DNA from: Daejeonella lutea
Lineage (GTDB): Bacteria > Bacteroidota > Bacteroidia > Sphingobacteriales > Sphingobacteriaceae
DNA: 64,000 bases
Assembly (NCBI RefSeq): GCF_900168015.1
Contig: NZ_FUYR01000001.1
Span: forward strand, 1,672,943 to 1,736,942
Direction of reading: 5' to 3'
Below, piece by piece: positions 1 through 8,736 of the stretch (positions are counted from its first letter, which is position 1; every line of letters begins with the position of its first letter). The notes under the pieces were generated by a model. That model was given only the letters and a program-made list of their open reading frames with translations. It was not told where the DNA came from and searched no databases. Both the position numbers and the translations under genes were made by a program.

Positions 1-1
1 T

Positions 2-706
2 TTATTCCTACTTCTTGCTCTGGGAACTATCCCTCAATCATTCAGCGCGGTCAACGTGAAAAAGCCAAACCGCATCCAGTTGGATAGCAGTCTTGTAGTA
101 GCAAAATCATTTAATCAGGCGGCATTGGACAAGCATCGCTCGGATTCCGACTTTCAGTATGGAGAGAAGTACCAAACTGCATTATCGTGGTGGGACCGTT
201 TTTGGAAATGGTTCTGGAACCAGTTCAGCAGCGCAGTCTCCGATTCGACATCGAGTAACCTCGCACGAAATGTTTCAGCAATTATCCTGGCGGGTTTGAT
301 CATATTTCTTGTAATAAAATTTTCCGGGGCGGGAGTCCTGCAGCTATTTACTGGAAAAGCCAGGGTCGTGCCTTTGGCGTACGCTGAATCTCTTGACAAT
401 ATTCATGAGATTGACTTTGATCCTGAAATCGAGAAAGCAACGCAAAATCGTGATTACCGGCTCGCTGTACGTATGCTATACCTTAAATGCCTTAAGAAAC
501 TTAGTGATGCCGGATTTATTTCATGGCAAATCGACAAGACAAACTCCGCTTATATTTCTGAGCTAGTAAATCACGACAGAAAACAACAGTTTGCATCACT
601 AACACGACAATTCGAATTTATCTGGTATGGAGAATTTAACATAGACCAGTCCGTGTTTACAGCTATCAAGCAAGATTTTAAGGATTTTAACCAGGGTTTA
701 TCATGA
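2..706 (+). CDS. DUF4129 domain membrane protein (5' end outside window)
   Basis: The frame is open back to the first bases. Translated from base 2, it shows a hydrophobic, signal-peptide-like stretch (LFLLLALGTIPQSFSA), so the true start lies upstream and the GTG at 56 is not the start. A soluble segment rich in Trp (about 20-60 residues after the GTG) is followed by one membrane helix (about residues 72-90 after the GTG). The last 85 residues resemble the DUF4129 domain (YRLAVRMLYLKCLKKL, then a WYGEF segment near the end). The stop overlaps the next start by 4 bases (ATGA), which implies translational coupling. In Bacteroidota, DUF4129 proteins accompany DUF4350, MoxR and DUF58 genes, as here. 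The exact biochemical role of this membrane system is unknown. Confidence 0.8.
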   Translation, partial: LFLLLALGTIPQSFSAVNVKKPNRIQLDSSLVVAKSFNQAALDKHRSDSDFQYGEKYQTALSWWDRFWKWFWNQFSSAVSDSTSSNLARNVSAIILAGLIIFLVIKFSGAGVLQLFTGKARVVPLAYAESLDNIHEIDFDPEIEKATQNRDYRLAVRMLYLKCLKKLSDAGFISWQIDKTNSAYISELVNHDRKQQFASLTRQFEFIWYGEFNIDQSVFTAIKQDFKDFNQGLS

Positions 707-1881
707 GAGACCTTAAGATCTATATTGCCTTAGGTTCACTTCTTTTAGTGATTTATCTGATTGCCCAACATAATAAACCGCTGCCAGTCGATTGGACACC
801 GACGTATTCAAAGGACGACAAAATTCCGTATGGCACCTACTTATTGCACCGTCAAATTAATGATATTCTACCGGGAAGCAAGGTATTAGTTCGGCGGAAG
901 CCTGTATTCAACGTTTTTCAGGAAGAGAATGTCCAAGCAGGCAACTATTTGATTATTGCAGGTTCGATTAACCTTGACATATATGATTTTAAAAAGCTAG
1001 TCAAGTATATGCAAGCGGGGAGCAATGTTTTTATCGCGACATATTACCTCGGTAACTTCTTGAATGACACTCTCAAGACAACAATAAGCAGCGAAATAAA
1101 GCTGAATGATAAGGGATATTCGCAGCACTTCACCAATCCATCCTTGAATCCGGCAAAAAAATACTTATTCGATAAGGATATAGGGAATCAGTATTTCAGC
1201 AAATTAGACACTACAAGAGCTATTGTTTTAGCCGTGAACAACAATGGACACAGCACATTTATTAAATATCCCTTCGGTAAAGGTGCTCTGTACTTAATGT
1301 CGAGCCCTCAATTCTTTACCAATTATAATCTTATTAAGTACGATGGAGCTGACTTTGCGGCCAAATCAATGTCATACCTTTCGCCGGGCGGAGATTTAAT
1401 TTGGGATGAATTTTCAGCAAAAGGACCCGGGCAAGTCAATGCCCCACTTAGTGTATTCTTAAATATTCCCGAATTAAAATGGGCTTATTACATAGCTTTA
1501 TTCAGCCTGATCGCGTTCGTGTTTTTCGAAATAAAGCGACGCCAGCGCATTATACCCATAATTCAGCCTTTGCAAAATAACACCATAGAATTTGTGAATG
1601 TAGTAGGTCAGGTTTACTATGAACGCAAGGACCATAAAAACCTGATTGACAAAAAAATTGCTTACTTGTTTGAAAACATCCGCTCGCGATACCGCCTCAA
1701 CACGAATAATATTGACGAGGAATTTATTACAACACTTAGCAATAAAACGGAGATATCAAGAGAAGCCATCCAAAATCTGATGGCCTTAGTTAAACACTAT
1801 TCAGAACTTACAAAGATTAGCGATCAGCAACTCATCGAATTCAACAGGGAAATAGAAAATTTTTATAATAAATCAGCATAA
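703..1881 (+). CDS. DUF4350 domain membrane protein
   Basis: A 392-residue protein with an N-terminal membrane anchor (about residues 5-22), an extracytoplasmic domain, a second membrane helix (about 260-278, starting at LKWAYYIAL), and a basic cytoplasmic tail. The N-terminal half has the DUF4350 pattern: a YGTYLLHRQI segment, a strand-rich fold like a glutamine-amidotransferase/GldG core, and GKGALYLMSSP. Its start overlaps the preceding DUF4129 stop by 4 bases, and it is followed 1 base later by the MoxR ATPase gene, so it sits inside one operon. No catalytic residues are recognisable. Function unassigned; probably a structural or regulatory partner of the MoxR/DUF58 pair. Confidence 0.8.
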   Translation: MRDLKIYIALGSLLLVIYLIAQHNKPLPVDWTPTYSKDDKIPYGTYLLHRQINDILPGSKVLVRRKPVFNVFQEENVQAGNYLIIAGSINLDIYDFKKLVKYMQAGSNVFIATYYLGNFLNDTLKTTISSEIKLNDKGYSQHFTNPSLNPAKKYLFDKDIGNQYFSKLDTTRAIVLAVNNNGHSTFIKYPFGKGALYLMSSPQFFTNYNLIKYDGADFAAKSMSYLSPGGDLIWDEFSAKGPGQVNAPLSVFLNIPELKWAYYIALFSLIAFVFFEIKRRQRIIPIIQPLQNNTIEFVNVVGQVYYERKDHKNLIDKKIAYLFENIRSRYRLNTNNIDEEFITTLSNKTEISREAIQNLMALVKHYSELTKISDQQLIEFNREIENFYNKSA

Positions 1882-1882
1882 T

Positions 1883-2860
1883 ATGGACCAGGAATTTACC
1901 GGACAAAGAACAGATTTAAGCCAGTTAAGCTCGGCAGTTGAGCAGATAAAAAAATCGCTGGGCAGTATCATAGTCGGTCAGACCGAAATGGTTGAACTGC
2001 TGATTGCCGGCATACTTGCGGATGGCCATATTTTGATTGAAGGTGTGCCGGGAATTGCAAAAACATTGACCGCCAAACTGCTTGCAAAAACGTTGAGTGC
2101 GAAGTTTTCAAGGATACAGTTTACACCAGATATTATGCCCTCTGACGTGCTGGGGACTTCCATTTTTAATCCGCGTGAAACGTCATTTGAATTTAAGTCA
2201 GGTCCCATATTTGGAAATATAATTCTTGTGGATGAGATTAACAGGGCACCTGCCAAAACCCAATCGGCATTATTTGAAGTTATGGAAGAACGTCAAGTCA
2301 CAATGGACAGCCGGACCTATAAAATGGACGAACCATTTATCGTTCTTGCTACACAAAATCCAATTGAACATGAAGGCACATACCGATTACCCGAAGCTCA
2401 ACTGGATCGATTTCTCGTAAAGATCGAAGTGAAATATCCCACCCTTGAGGAAGAGATCAATATTCTGACCATGCAACATTCTCAGACTACAAGAGAACAG
2501 CTTGATCGTGTGGTTCCAGTGATAACAGGCGATGAGATCACAAGTTACAGGAAGCAGATTCGTGCCTTTCATGTTGAACCAAAACTGATTGAGTTTGTAG
2601 CTAAGATCATCCATGAAAGCCGCACGAATAAATCATTATTTCTTGGTGCCTCTCCGCGCGCCTCGATCGCAATAATCAATGTAGCGAAAGCCATTGCCGC
2701 GATCAATGGACGCGATTTTATCACACCTGACGATATTGTAAAAATTGCACCGGCCGTTTTAAGACATCGAATTATGCTTACTGCTGAGAAGGAAATGGAA
2801 GGGATCAGTCCGGATGATGTGGTAGCCCAGATCATCCAGAAGATCGAAATACCCAGATAA
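1883..2860 (+). CDS. MoxR-type AAA+ ATPase
   Basis: 325 residues, the usual MoxR length. Walker A is GVPGIAKT (residues 54-61) and Walker B is LVDEIN (about 115-120), followed by RAPAKTQSALFEVMEE, typical of the family. Sensor 1 is ATQNP and the arginine-finger region is EAQLDRF; the C-terminal lid carries GASPRAS. MoxR ATPases act as chaperones with a VWA or DUF58 partner that is encoded next door, which fits the following gene. It lies in a tight cluster (1 base after the DUF4350 stop, about 20 bases before the DUF58 start). Family assignment is firm; the client is unknown. Confidence 0.93.
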   Translation: MDQEFTGQRTDLSQLSSAVEQIKKSLGSIIVGQTEMVELLIAGILADGHILIEGVPGIAKTLTAKLLAKTLSAKFSRIQFTPDIMPSDVLGTSIFNPRETSFEFKSGPIFGNIILVDEINRAPAKTQSALFEVMEERQVTMDSRTYKMDEPFIVLATQNPIEHEGTYRLPEAQLDRFLVKIEVKYPTLEEEINILTMQHSQTTREQLDRVVPVITGDEITSYRKQIRAFHVEPKLIEFVAKIIHESRTNKSLFLGASPRASIAIINVAKAIAAINGRDFITPDDIVKIAPAVLRHRIMLTAEKEMEGISPDDVVAQIIQKIEIPR

Positions 2861-2881
2861 ATTCGCATTAACGACACAACT

Positions 2882-4228
2882 TTGAGATCACTTTTTAACC
2901 AGTTTTATTTAAATCTATTCTTGCAGAACCGCTTGTTCGCGGGACTGGGTGGTGTCTCGTTGCTGTTTACATTCTCTTTCTTCTTTCCCTGGCTGGGAGT
3001 TATTCCACTCGTTTCATTTGTGACTTTACTGGGGCTCATTGCCATTGACCTACTATTATTGTACCGCATTCAAAATGGCATCTTCGCCAGGCGTCATTCG
3101 CCAGACCGTTTGAGTAATGGCGATGATAATGATTTCGGTATCCACACCGAAAACTTTTATCCATTCAGTATTCATGTGGGGATCATTGATGAGATACCAT
3201 TCCAGTTTCAACAAAGGAATATTTGGTTCGATGTAAAACTAAAGCCCAGAGAAATTAAGGTTATCTCCTACCAGTTAAGGCCTGTAAAGCGTGGAGAATA
3301 TGATTTCGGCAGGATTCTTCTCTATGTAAGATCTCCTATAGGTCTGATATCACGACGATATCAATTTGATGATTCAGAAATACTACCTGTTTACCCGTCG
3401 TTTTTACAAATGCGCAGGTATGAGCTGATGGCAATTTCAAACCGTCTAAGTGAAACTGGTATTAAAAAGCTCAGAAGACTGGGGCATAGCATGGAATTCG
3501 AGCACATCCGCACGTACGTAAGCGGTGATGACCAGCGAAGTGTGAACTGGAAAGCTACTGCCCGGAAAGGTGACCTGATGATTAATTCATACACTGATGA
3601 AAAGTCGCAACATGTATATTGCATAGTTGACAAATCCAGGTCCATGAAAATGCCTTTTGAAGGCTTAAGTCTGCTGGATTACGCTATCAATGCGAGCCTC
3701 GTACTTTCAAACATTGCGTTAATTAAAGAAGATAAAGCCGGACTTATCACCATCTCTGAAAAGATCGGCGCTATAGTTCCGGCAGACAGGCGCCCCGCCC
3801 AGCTCAACAAGATCCTGGAGGTGTTATATAGAGAAAAAACCCGCTATCTGGAGATAAACATGGAACTGCTGTACAGCACCGTTCGTACAACAGCAAAGCA
3901 ACGAAGTCTTCTACTTTTCTTCACGAACTTCGAAAGTTTGTCGGCTATGGAAAGGCAGCTGCCATTTTTAAAGCGCATAGCAAAGTTTCATCTGCTTTTT
4001 GTGATATTTTTTGAAAACACAGAGCTTCAGAAGTTAAAAGAAGAACCGGCGAGAAATATCGAAGAAATCTATATTCAAACTATCGCGGCTAAGTTCGCGC
4101 ATGAAAAGAAACAAATTGTCAAGGAACTCGCAAGACACGGCATTCAGACAATTCTGAGCACACCCCAGCAGCTAACGGTGAATACAATAAACAAATACCT
4201 CGAACTTAAAGCTCGCCAAAGCTTTTGA
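2882..4228 (+). CDS. DUF58 domain protein, MoxR partner
   Basis: 448 residues from a TTG start. Two hydrophobic helices lie at the N-terminus (about 20-65). The DUF58 core motif is YVSGDDQRSVNWKATARKGD (about residues 211-230), followed by a von Willebrand factor A-like segment with a MIDAS-like DKSRSMKM (about 248). No in-frame ATG precedes the hydrophobic segment, so the TTG start is preferred. It is the last gene of the DUF4129-DUF4350-MoxR-DUF58 operon. DUF58 proteins are thought to work with MoxR in assembling or activating other proteins at the membrane; the specific role here is inferred only from neighbours. Confidence 0.88.
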   Translation: MRSLFNQFYLNLFLQNRLFAGLGGVSLLFTFSFFFPWLGVIPLVSFVTLLGLIAIDLLLLYRIQNGIFARRHSPDRLSNGDDNDFGIHTENFYPFSIHVGIIDEIPFQFQQRNIWFDVKLKPREIKVISYQLRPVKRGEYDFGRILLYVRSPIGLISRRYQFDDSEILPVYPSFLQMRRYELMAISNRLSETGIKKLRRLGHSMEFEHIRTYVSGDDQRSVNWKATARKGDLMINSYTDEKSQHVYCIVDKSRSMKMPFEGLSLLDYAINASLVLSNIALIKEDKAGLITISEKIGAIVPADRRPAQLNKILEVLYREKTRYLEINMELLYSTVRTTAKQRSLLLFFTNFESLSAMERQLPFLKRIAKFHLLFVIFFENTELQKLKEEPARNIEEIYIQTIAAKFAHEKKQIVKELARHGIQTILSTPQQLTVNTINKYLELKARQSF

Positions 4229-4278
4229 ACCTAAAGAGGTAAAATCAAACCACCTGCACCTTAATTCGTTAAAGGTAA

Positions 4279-4959
4279 ATGAAGATCTTAGTTATTGAAG
4301 ACGAAGCAGCTATGTTAGACAATATTGTCGATGCGCTTAAAGGCGAACAATATCTGGTTGAAACGGCCGACAACTATGATAGCGCTATTCAAAAAGTTTC
4401 CGACTATCAATATGATTGTATCGTTTTGGATATTTCTTTACAAAATACCCGAGACGGGTTAGATATTCTACGCGAACTCAAAAAGCTAAATAAAGCTGAT
4501 GGAGTCATCATCGTTTCGGCAAAAAATTCCCTTGACGATAAAGTTGCGGGATTGGATTTGGGTGCCGATGATTACCTGGCTAAACCATTTCATCTATCGG
4601 AATTACTGGCTCGGGTCAAGGCAGTAATCAGGCGTCGCAGTTTCTCAGGCAATGACCACATCAATGCAGGTAATTTAAAGATAGACATCAGCCAGCAATC
4701 TGCTTATGTAGGCGAACAGCCGTTTATTACAAACAGAAAGGAGTTTGAAGTTTTACTCTACCTTGTAACGAATAAGAATCGTTTGGTTAACAGGGCCGCT
4801 CTTGCTGAGCATGTATGGGGTGATCATATTGACAGCGCGGATAATTTCGATTTCATCTATTCACAAATAAAAAACATTCGTAAAAAACTTAAAGACGCGA
4901 AAGCTCTGGTAGATATCCAGTCCATTTATGGAGTGGGTTATAAGCTTCAGGCAGAATGA
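4279..4959 (+). CDS. OmpR-family response regulator
   Basis: 226 residues. The receiver domain has the acidic pair (IEDEA), the phosphoacceptor Asp51 (CIVLDIS) and Lys102 (YLAKPF). The C-terminal winged helix (about 130-224) contains RKEFEVLLYL and the recognition-helix region SQIKNIRKKL. Its stop overlaps the start of the histidine kinase gene by 4 bases, so the two form a coupled two-component pair. The target genes are not evident; the downstream PepSY-like protein gene may belong to the regulon, since similar small periplasmic proteins often sit beside such pairs in Bacteroidota. Confidence 0.95.
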   Translation: MKILVIEDEAAMLDNIVDALKGEQYLVETADNYDSAIQKVSDYQYDCIVLDISLQNTRDGLDILRELKKLNKADGVIIVSAKNSLDDKVAGLDLGADDYLAKPFHLSELLARVKAVIRRRSFSGNDHINAGNLKIDISQQSAYVGEQPFITNRKEFEVLLYLVTNKNRLVNRAALAEHVWGDHIDSADNFDFIYSQIKNIRKKLKDAKALVDIQSIYGVGYKLQAE

Positions 4960-6221
4960 AACTTCTCAATTACACTTCAGGGTATTTTTTGATTGTTCTG
5001 ATGGTTATCATCCCTATTTGGGCTGGGTTGTTTTATTATGCGATGTTGGATGAAGTGTATGACAGTATGGATGACGGGTTGGACAATCAACGGCAACTTA
5101 TTATCTCAAAAGCAGCACTCGACACCGCAATTCTTACTCATAAAGATTTTGAAGAAGGTAATTATGCCGTTATGCCGGTTTCTCCTAATGCAGCCAGGAA
5201 ACATACAGATTTGTATATCGACACGATGATGTACATGCAAAACGAGAAAGATTTTGAACCAGTCAGAATGCTGCAGACAGTATTCCGTAAAGGTGAGGAT
5301 TATTATCAAATGCGGGTGATAACTTCGATGGTCGAAGAAGATGATCTAGTTTCTGAACTGGGCTATTCTCTGATGTGGCTATATTTTGGACTTGTAGCCA
5401 CGATTCTTGTGCTTAATAACTTTTTGCTGAAGAATATTTGGAAACCCTTTTACAGGCTAATCAGGCAATTGCAGACATTTAAGCTTACAAATATCCAGCA
5501 GATAAAAATGTCGCAAACCCGGGTTGACGAATTCAATCTGATGCAAAACACCGTACAACTCTTCCTTGACAATACGGTGTCTGTGTATAATCAGCAAAAG
5601 CAATTCATTGAAAATGCATCTCATGAACTCCAGACTCCGCTTGCAATTGCAATAAATAAGCTTGAGCTCTTGGCAGAACACAATTCACTGGGTGATGCAC
5701 AGGCGGAATTACTTGAAACTGCGCTGGACAATCTCGAGCGCCTAAAACGTCTTAACCAATCTTTGTTGCTTTTGTCAAAAATAGAAAATGATCAATTCGA
5801 AGATGTGAGGGAAGTTAATGTCAATTTGCTGATAAATAAGCTTAAAGATGACTTTAGCGATCAAATTGACTTTTACAAACTAGTTTTCACATTTAGCGAG
5901 CAATCACAATGTATTTGGAGAATGAATCCCGACCTGGCAGACATAATGTTTTCCAATCTTATAAAGAATGCAATTAAACACACACCACAGGGAGGCATTA
6001 TTAGTATCAAAATAAAAAGCTCGTCAATTAGCTTTGAAAATGAAGGTTCGGCAGCATTAGATGAGTCACTCCTATTCCAGCGTTTTCACAAGATTAGCAA
6101 GTCAGAAAGTTCTACTGGCCTCGGGCTTGCCATCGCAAAGGCAATTGCCAAAGTAAGCCTTCTGAGCCTTAATTACCGGTATGAGGGAAAACATATTTTT
6201 ACGGTAACACCCGCTGTGTAA
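4956..6221 (+). CDS. Sensor histidine kinase
   Basis: 421 residues with two membrane helices (about 10-30 and 138-158) flanking a periplasmic sensor of roughly 105 residues. A HAMP-like linker follows, then a HisKA domain with phosphoacceptor His223 (ENASHELQTPL) and an HATPase_c domain with N-box NLIKNAIKHT and G-box GLGLAIAKAI. The second glycine box is short, so the catalytic domain is slightly compact, but all key motifs are present. The gene is translationally coupled to the preceding response regulator. The signal sensed is not recognisable. Confidence 0.94.
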   Translation: MKLLNYTSGYFLIVLMVIIPIWAGLFYYAMLDEVYDSMDDGLDNQRQLIISKAALDTAILTHKDFEEGNYAVMPVSPNAARKHTDLYIDTMMYMQNEKDFEPVRMLQTVFRKGEDYYQMRVITSMVEEDDLVSELGYSLMWLYFGLVATILVLNNFLLKNIWKPFYRLIRQLQTFKLTNIQQIKMSQTRVDEFNLMQNTVQLFLDNTVSVYNQQKQFIENASHELQTPLAIAINKLELLAEHNSLGDAQAELLETALDNLERLKRLNQSLLLLSKIENDQFEDVREVNVNLLINKLKDDFSDQIDFYKLVFTFSEQSQCIWRMNPDLADIMFSNLIKNAIKHTPQGGIISIKIKSSSISFENEGSAALDESLLFQRFHKISKSESSTGLGLAIAKAIAKVSLLSLNYRYEGKHIFTVTPAV

Positions 6222-6277
6222 GCTCGTTCCCAAATCTTTCCAGATTTGTATAGCACCTTTGTGATACAATCTGTCTT

Positions 6278-6724
6278 ATGAAGAATTTAGCATTAATAAT
6301 CTGCTTGTTCGGAACAACATTGGGAGCATGTAGTAATGACATCCCCATTGCCGAAGTACCGTCTGTCGTTTTAAACACCTTTCAAACGGATTTTCCTGCA
6401 GCAAAAAAACTTGAATGGGAAAAAATCAAAGGCAATTATGAAGTTGAATTTGAACTTAACGGTATTGAACAGCATGCACAATTTGCCACCGATGGGAGAA
6501 AACTAATGCACAAGAAAGAAATTCCGGAAGGCTCACTACCTGCAGTCATCAGTTCCCTCTTGAAAGACCAGTTTAGCAGCTATCTTATTGATGATGTACA
6601 ACAGGTAATGAGAGCCGAGATAACCTACTATCAGGTTGAACTTGAAAGAAAAGGGAAACCAGATAGAAAAATAGTTTTTTCAGCAGATGGCAAAGAGAAT
6701 TCTGCACTACCTTATTGGGATTAA
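6278..6724 (+). CDS. PepSY-like (BLIP-like) periplasmic lipoprotein
   Basis: 148 residues with a lipoprotein-type signal (LFGTTLGAC, Cys at about residue 17). Two repeats resemble the 'putative beta-lactamase-inhibitor-like, PepSY-like' domain: VPSVVLNTFQTDFPAAKKLEWEK with YEVEFELNG, and a second copy with AVISSLLKDQF and YYQVELERKG. Such proteins occur widely in Bacteroidota next to two-component systems. Function is unknown; a periplasmic binding or inhibitory role is only inferred from the fold. It lies 56 bases after the kinase gene and may be controlled by it. Confidence 0.75.
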   Translation: MKNLALIICLFGTTLGACSNDIPIAEVPSVVLNTFQTDFPAAKKLEWEKIKGNYEVEFELNGIEQHAQFATDGRKLMHKKEIPEGSLPAVISSLLKDQFSSYLIDDVQQVMRAEITYYQVELERKGKPDRKIVFSADGKENSALPYWD

Positions 6725-6750
6725 CTAAACGTTCACTAAAACATCAGATC

Positions 6751-7665
6751 ATGCGCACCGCAATATTCATCATCGCTTTTATAGTACTCGCTATCGGAAT
6801 AGCCTTTACGATACGCTTCACAAATGTTGAGGATATCGTAGAAAATAAAAAAGGTAAAAAAGAAAAAAAGAAGGATAAAGACAAAGATGATAATATGACT
6901 GCAGGCAGTTCTGATGTCCAAATTATTACCAAACATGACCTTCCCGAAGTGCTTAAAGAGATTTCGGCAGTTGTTTATCTCGACAAAGATCGTTTCGCAT
7001 GTGTGCAGGACGAATTAGGTACGATCTTTATTTATAACACAAGCACCAAAAAAATAGAAAATGAAATAGAATTTGGTGCTGCTGGCGATTATGAGGGCCT
7101 TGCAGTCGTTGGAAAGAATGCCTATGTGCTTCGCGCTGATGGAGTTGTTTTTGAGGTCAAAGGTTATTCAGCATCTGGAAGCACAACGGTTCAGCATAAA
7201 ACTCATTTGACGGTAAAACAGGATACTGAAGGCTTGTGCTACGACAATAAGAACAATCGATTATTGATCGCCATCAAAGGTCCTGATCCGGCAGGCACGA
7301 ATTATAAAGGGATCTATAGTATGAGCCTTTCTGATTTCAAAATGGACAAAACTCCGGCATATAAGATAAACCTTGGAGACCCGGCACTGGCAAGCTTTAA
7401 AGCGAAGAAGCAGGGGAGCCAGATGCAACCATCCGGAATAGCAATCCACCCGTCAACAGGTGATCTTTATATTACTGAAGGCACCAAGCCTAAGTTGCTT
7501 ATCCTGGATAACAAAAGTGTAATAAAATCAGTTAGAGACCTCAACAGCAAGGACTTCAACCAGCCAGAGGGCATAAGCTTTAGTCCGGATGGTGAGCTTT
7601 ATATTTCGAACGAAGGAAACAAAGCTCCGGGTAATATTTTAAGGGTAGATATCTCTAAATTTTAA
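6751..7665 (+). CDS. SdiA-regulated-type beta-propeller protein, membrane anchored
   Basis: Starting from the ATG at 6751, the protein has 304 residues: one N-terminal membrane helix (about 3-23), a strikingly lysine-rich spacer (KKGKKEKKKDKDKDD), then a propeller-like domain of the SdiA-regulated family. Supporting segments are DTEGLCYDNKNNRLLIAIKG, QPSGIAIHPSTGDLYITEG and QPEGISFSPDGELYISNEG, which read as NHL/SMP-30-like blades. An upstream TTG at 6715 would add 12 residues before the membrane helix and overlap the preceding gene, so the ATG is preferred. Role unknown; probably a periplasmic, calcium-binding or scaffolding propeller. It is convergent with the pirin gene. Confidence 0.75.
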   Translation: MRTAIFIIAFIVLAIGIAFTIRFTNVEDIVENKKGKKEKKKDKDKDDNMTAGSSDVQIITKHDLPEVLKEISAVVYLDKDRFACVQDELGTIFIYNTSTKKIENEIEFGAAGDYEGLAVVGKNAYVLRADGVVFEVKGYSASGSTTVQHKTHLTVKQDTEGLCYDNKNNRLLIAIKGPDPAGTNYKGIYSMSLSDFKMDKTPAYKINLGDPALASFKAKKQGSQMQPSGIAIHPSTGDLYITEGTKPKLLILDNKSVIKSVRDLNSKDFNQPEGISFSPDGELYISNEGNKAPGNILRVDISKF

Positions 7666-7680
7666 AGCTATTTTGTGGCA

Positions 7681-8592
7681 TCACGACAGAGCCTCGGGTG
7701 GAGGGTTGCCCTGTGCCCTTTTATCCTGGGGCAATGGAACAAACTCCAGATTATCTGTCGGTGGCAGCAGAATCCTGCCCGCAGCCCAGTCTGCTTTAGC
7801 CTGTTCAATTCGTTCTTTTCTCGAGGAAACAAAGTTCCACCAAATATGGCGCGGACCCAATTGCTCTCCCCCGAGCATCATCAGCACTGAATCTTCTTTG
7901 GCGATAATCACCGGATCTACACCTCTCGTAAATACCAGCATTTGACCAGCAGGATAACTAACACCTGATAATTCGATGCGTCCTTTGACAATATAAAAAC
8001 CCCGCTCTTCATGTTCAGTGGGAAGGCCAAATCGTGCGTCTTTATTGAGCACAATATGCATGTAGAATAATGGCGAGTGAATTTTAACAGAATTCTTAAG
8101 ACCGTAAGCATTTCCAGCTATAAGCCTCATCCATACCCCGGCGTCTGTGAAGATCGGAAGCTCTTCGGGTTTGTAATTATCAAATGCAGGGTCCGCTTCC
8201 TCATCCTTTTCAGGCAGCGCTACCCAGGTCTGGATCATTTCAAGCTGACCGCTGGCCAAAACTGCAGGGTCTTCAAACCGTTCAGAATGTGATATTCCTC
8301 TGCCAGCAGTCATCCAGTTCACCTCGCCGGGAAGGATTATTTGCTCCACTCCCAGGCTATCGCGATGCATTACCTGCCCGCCAAATAAATAACTTACCGT
8401 AGAGAGGCCAATATGCGGATGCGGCAAAACATCTATATTTGAACTTATCTGAGGCTGTATATTAACCGGACCTGCATGATCCATAAATATAAAAGGACCA
8501 ACCATTCGATGTAACCTAAACGGGAGGATCCGCTTTACATCCATACCAGGAGCAAGAGCCGCTTTTCTGGCTTCAATAACGATATCTAGCAT
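7681..8592 (-). CDS. Pirin family protein
   Basis: 303 residues with both cupin halves of pirin. The N-terminal metal ligands are visible: His58 and His60 (LPHPHIGL), His102 and Glu104 (GISHSE). The signature HRDSLG followed by NWMTAGRGISHSE is intact, and a conserved C-terminal cupin (MLVFTRGVDPV, LGGEQLGPRHIWWNFVSS) follows. Pirins are iron-binding proteins, some with quercetin 2,3-dioxygenase activity and others acting as regulators; sequence alone does not decide between these. Single gene, convergent with the propeller gene and divergent from the SNF2 helicase gene, with about 145 bases between the starts. Confidence 0.93.
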   Translation of the reverse strand: MLDIVIEARKAALAPGMDVKRILPFRLHRMVGPFIFMDHAGPVNIQPQISSNIDVLPHPHIGLSTVSYLFGGQVMHRDSLGVEQIILPGEVNWMTAGRGISHSERFEDPAVLASGQLEMIQTWVALPEKDEEADPAFDNYKPEELPIFTDAGVWMRLIAGNAYGLKNSVKIHSPLFYMHIVLNKDARFGLPTEHEERGFYIVKGRIELSGVSYPAGQMLVFTRGVDPVIIAKEDSVLMMLGGEQLGPRHIWWNFVSSRKERIEQAKADWAAGRILLPPTDNLEFVPLPQDKRAQGNPPPEALS

Positions 8593-8736
8593 AATAAATA
8601 GATGACAGTTGACAATGGACTATTGAAAGTGCGCAGCGGCAGTTGAAAAATTATAAAATACTACAATTAATAAGCAGTCACCAACCTTAACTAAGCACCA
8701 CCAAAATTAACAAATTATAAAGCTAATTAATTTTCT

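Noticed and set aside
6715-6750. TTG start that adds 12 residues to the propeller protein
   Set aside because: It overlaps the preceding gene and places extra charged residues before the membrane helix; the ATG at 6751 is better.
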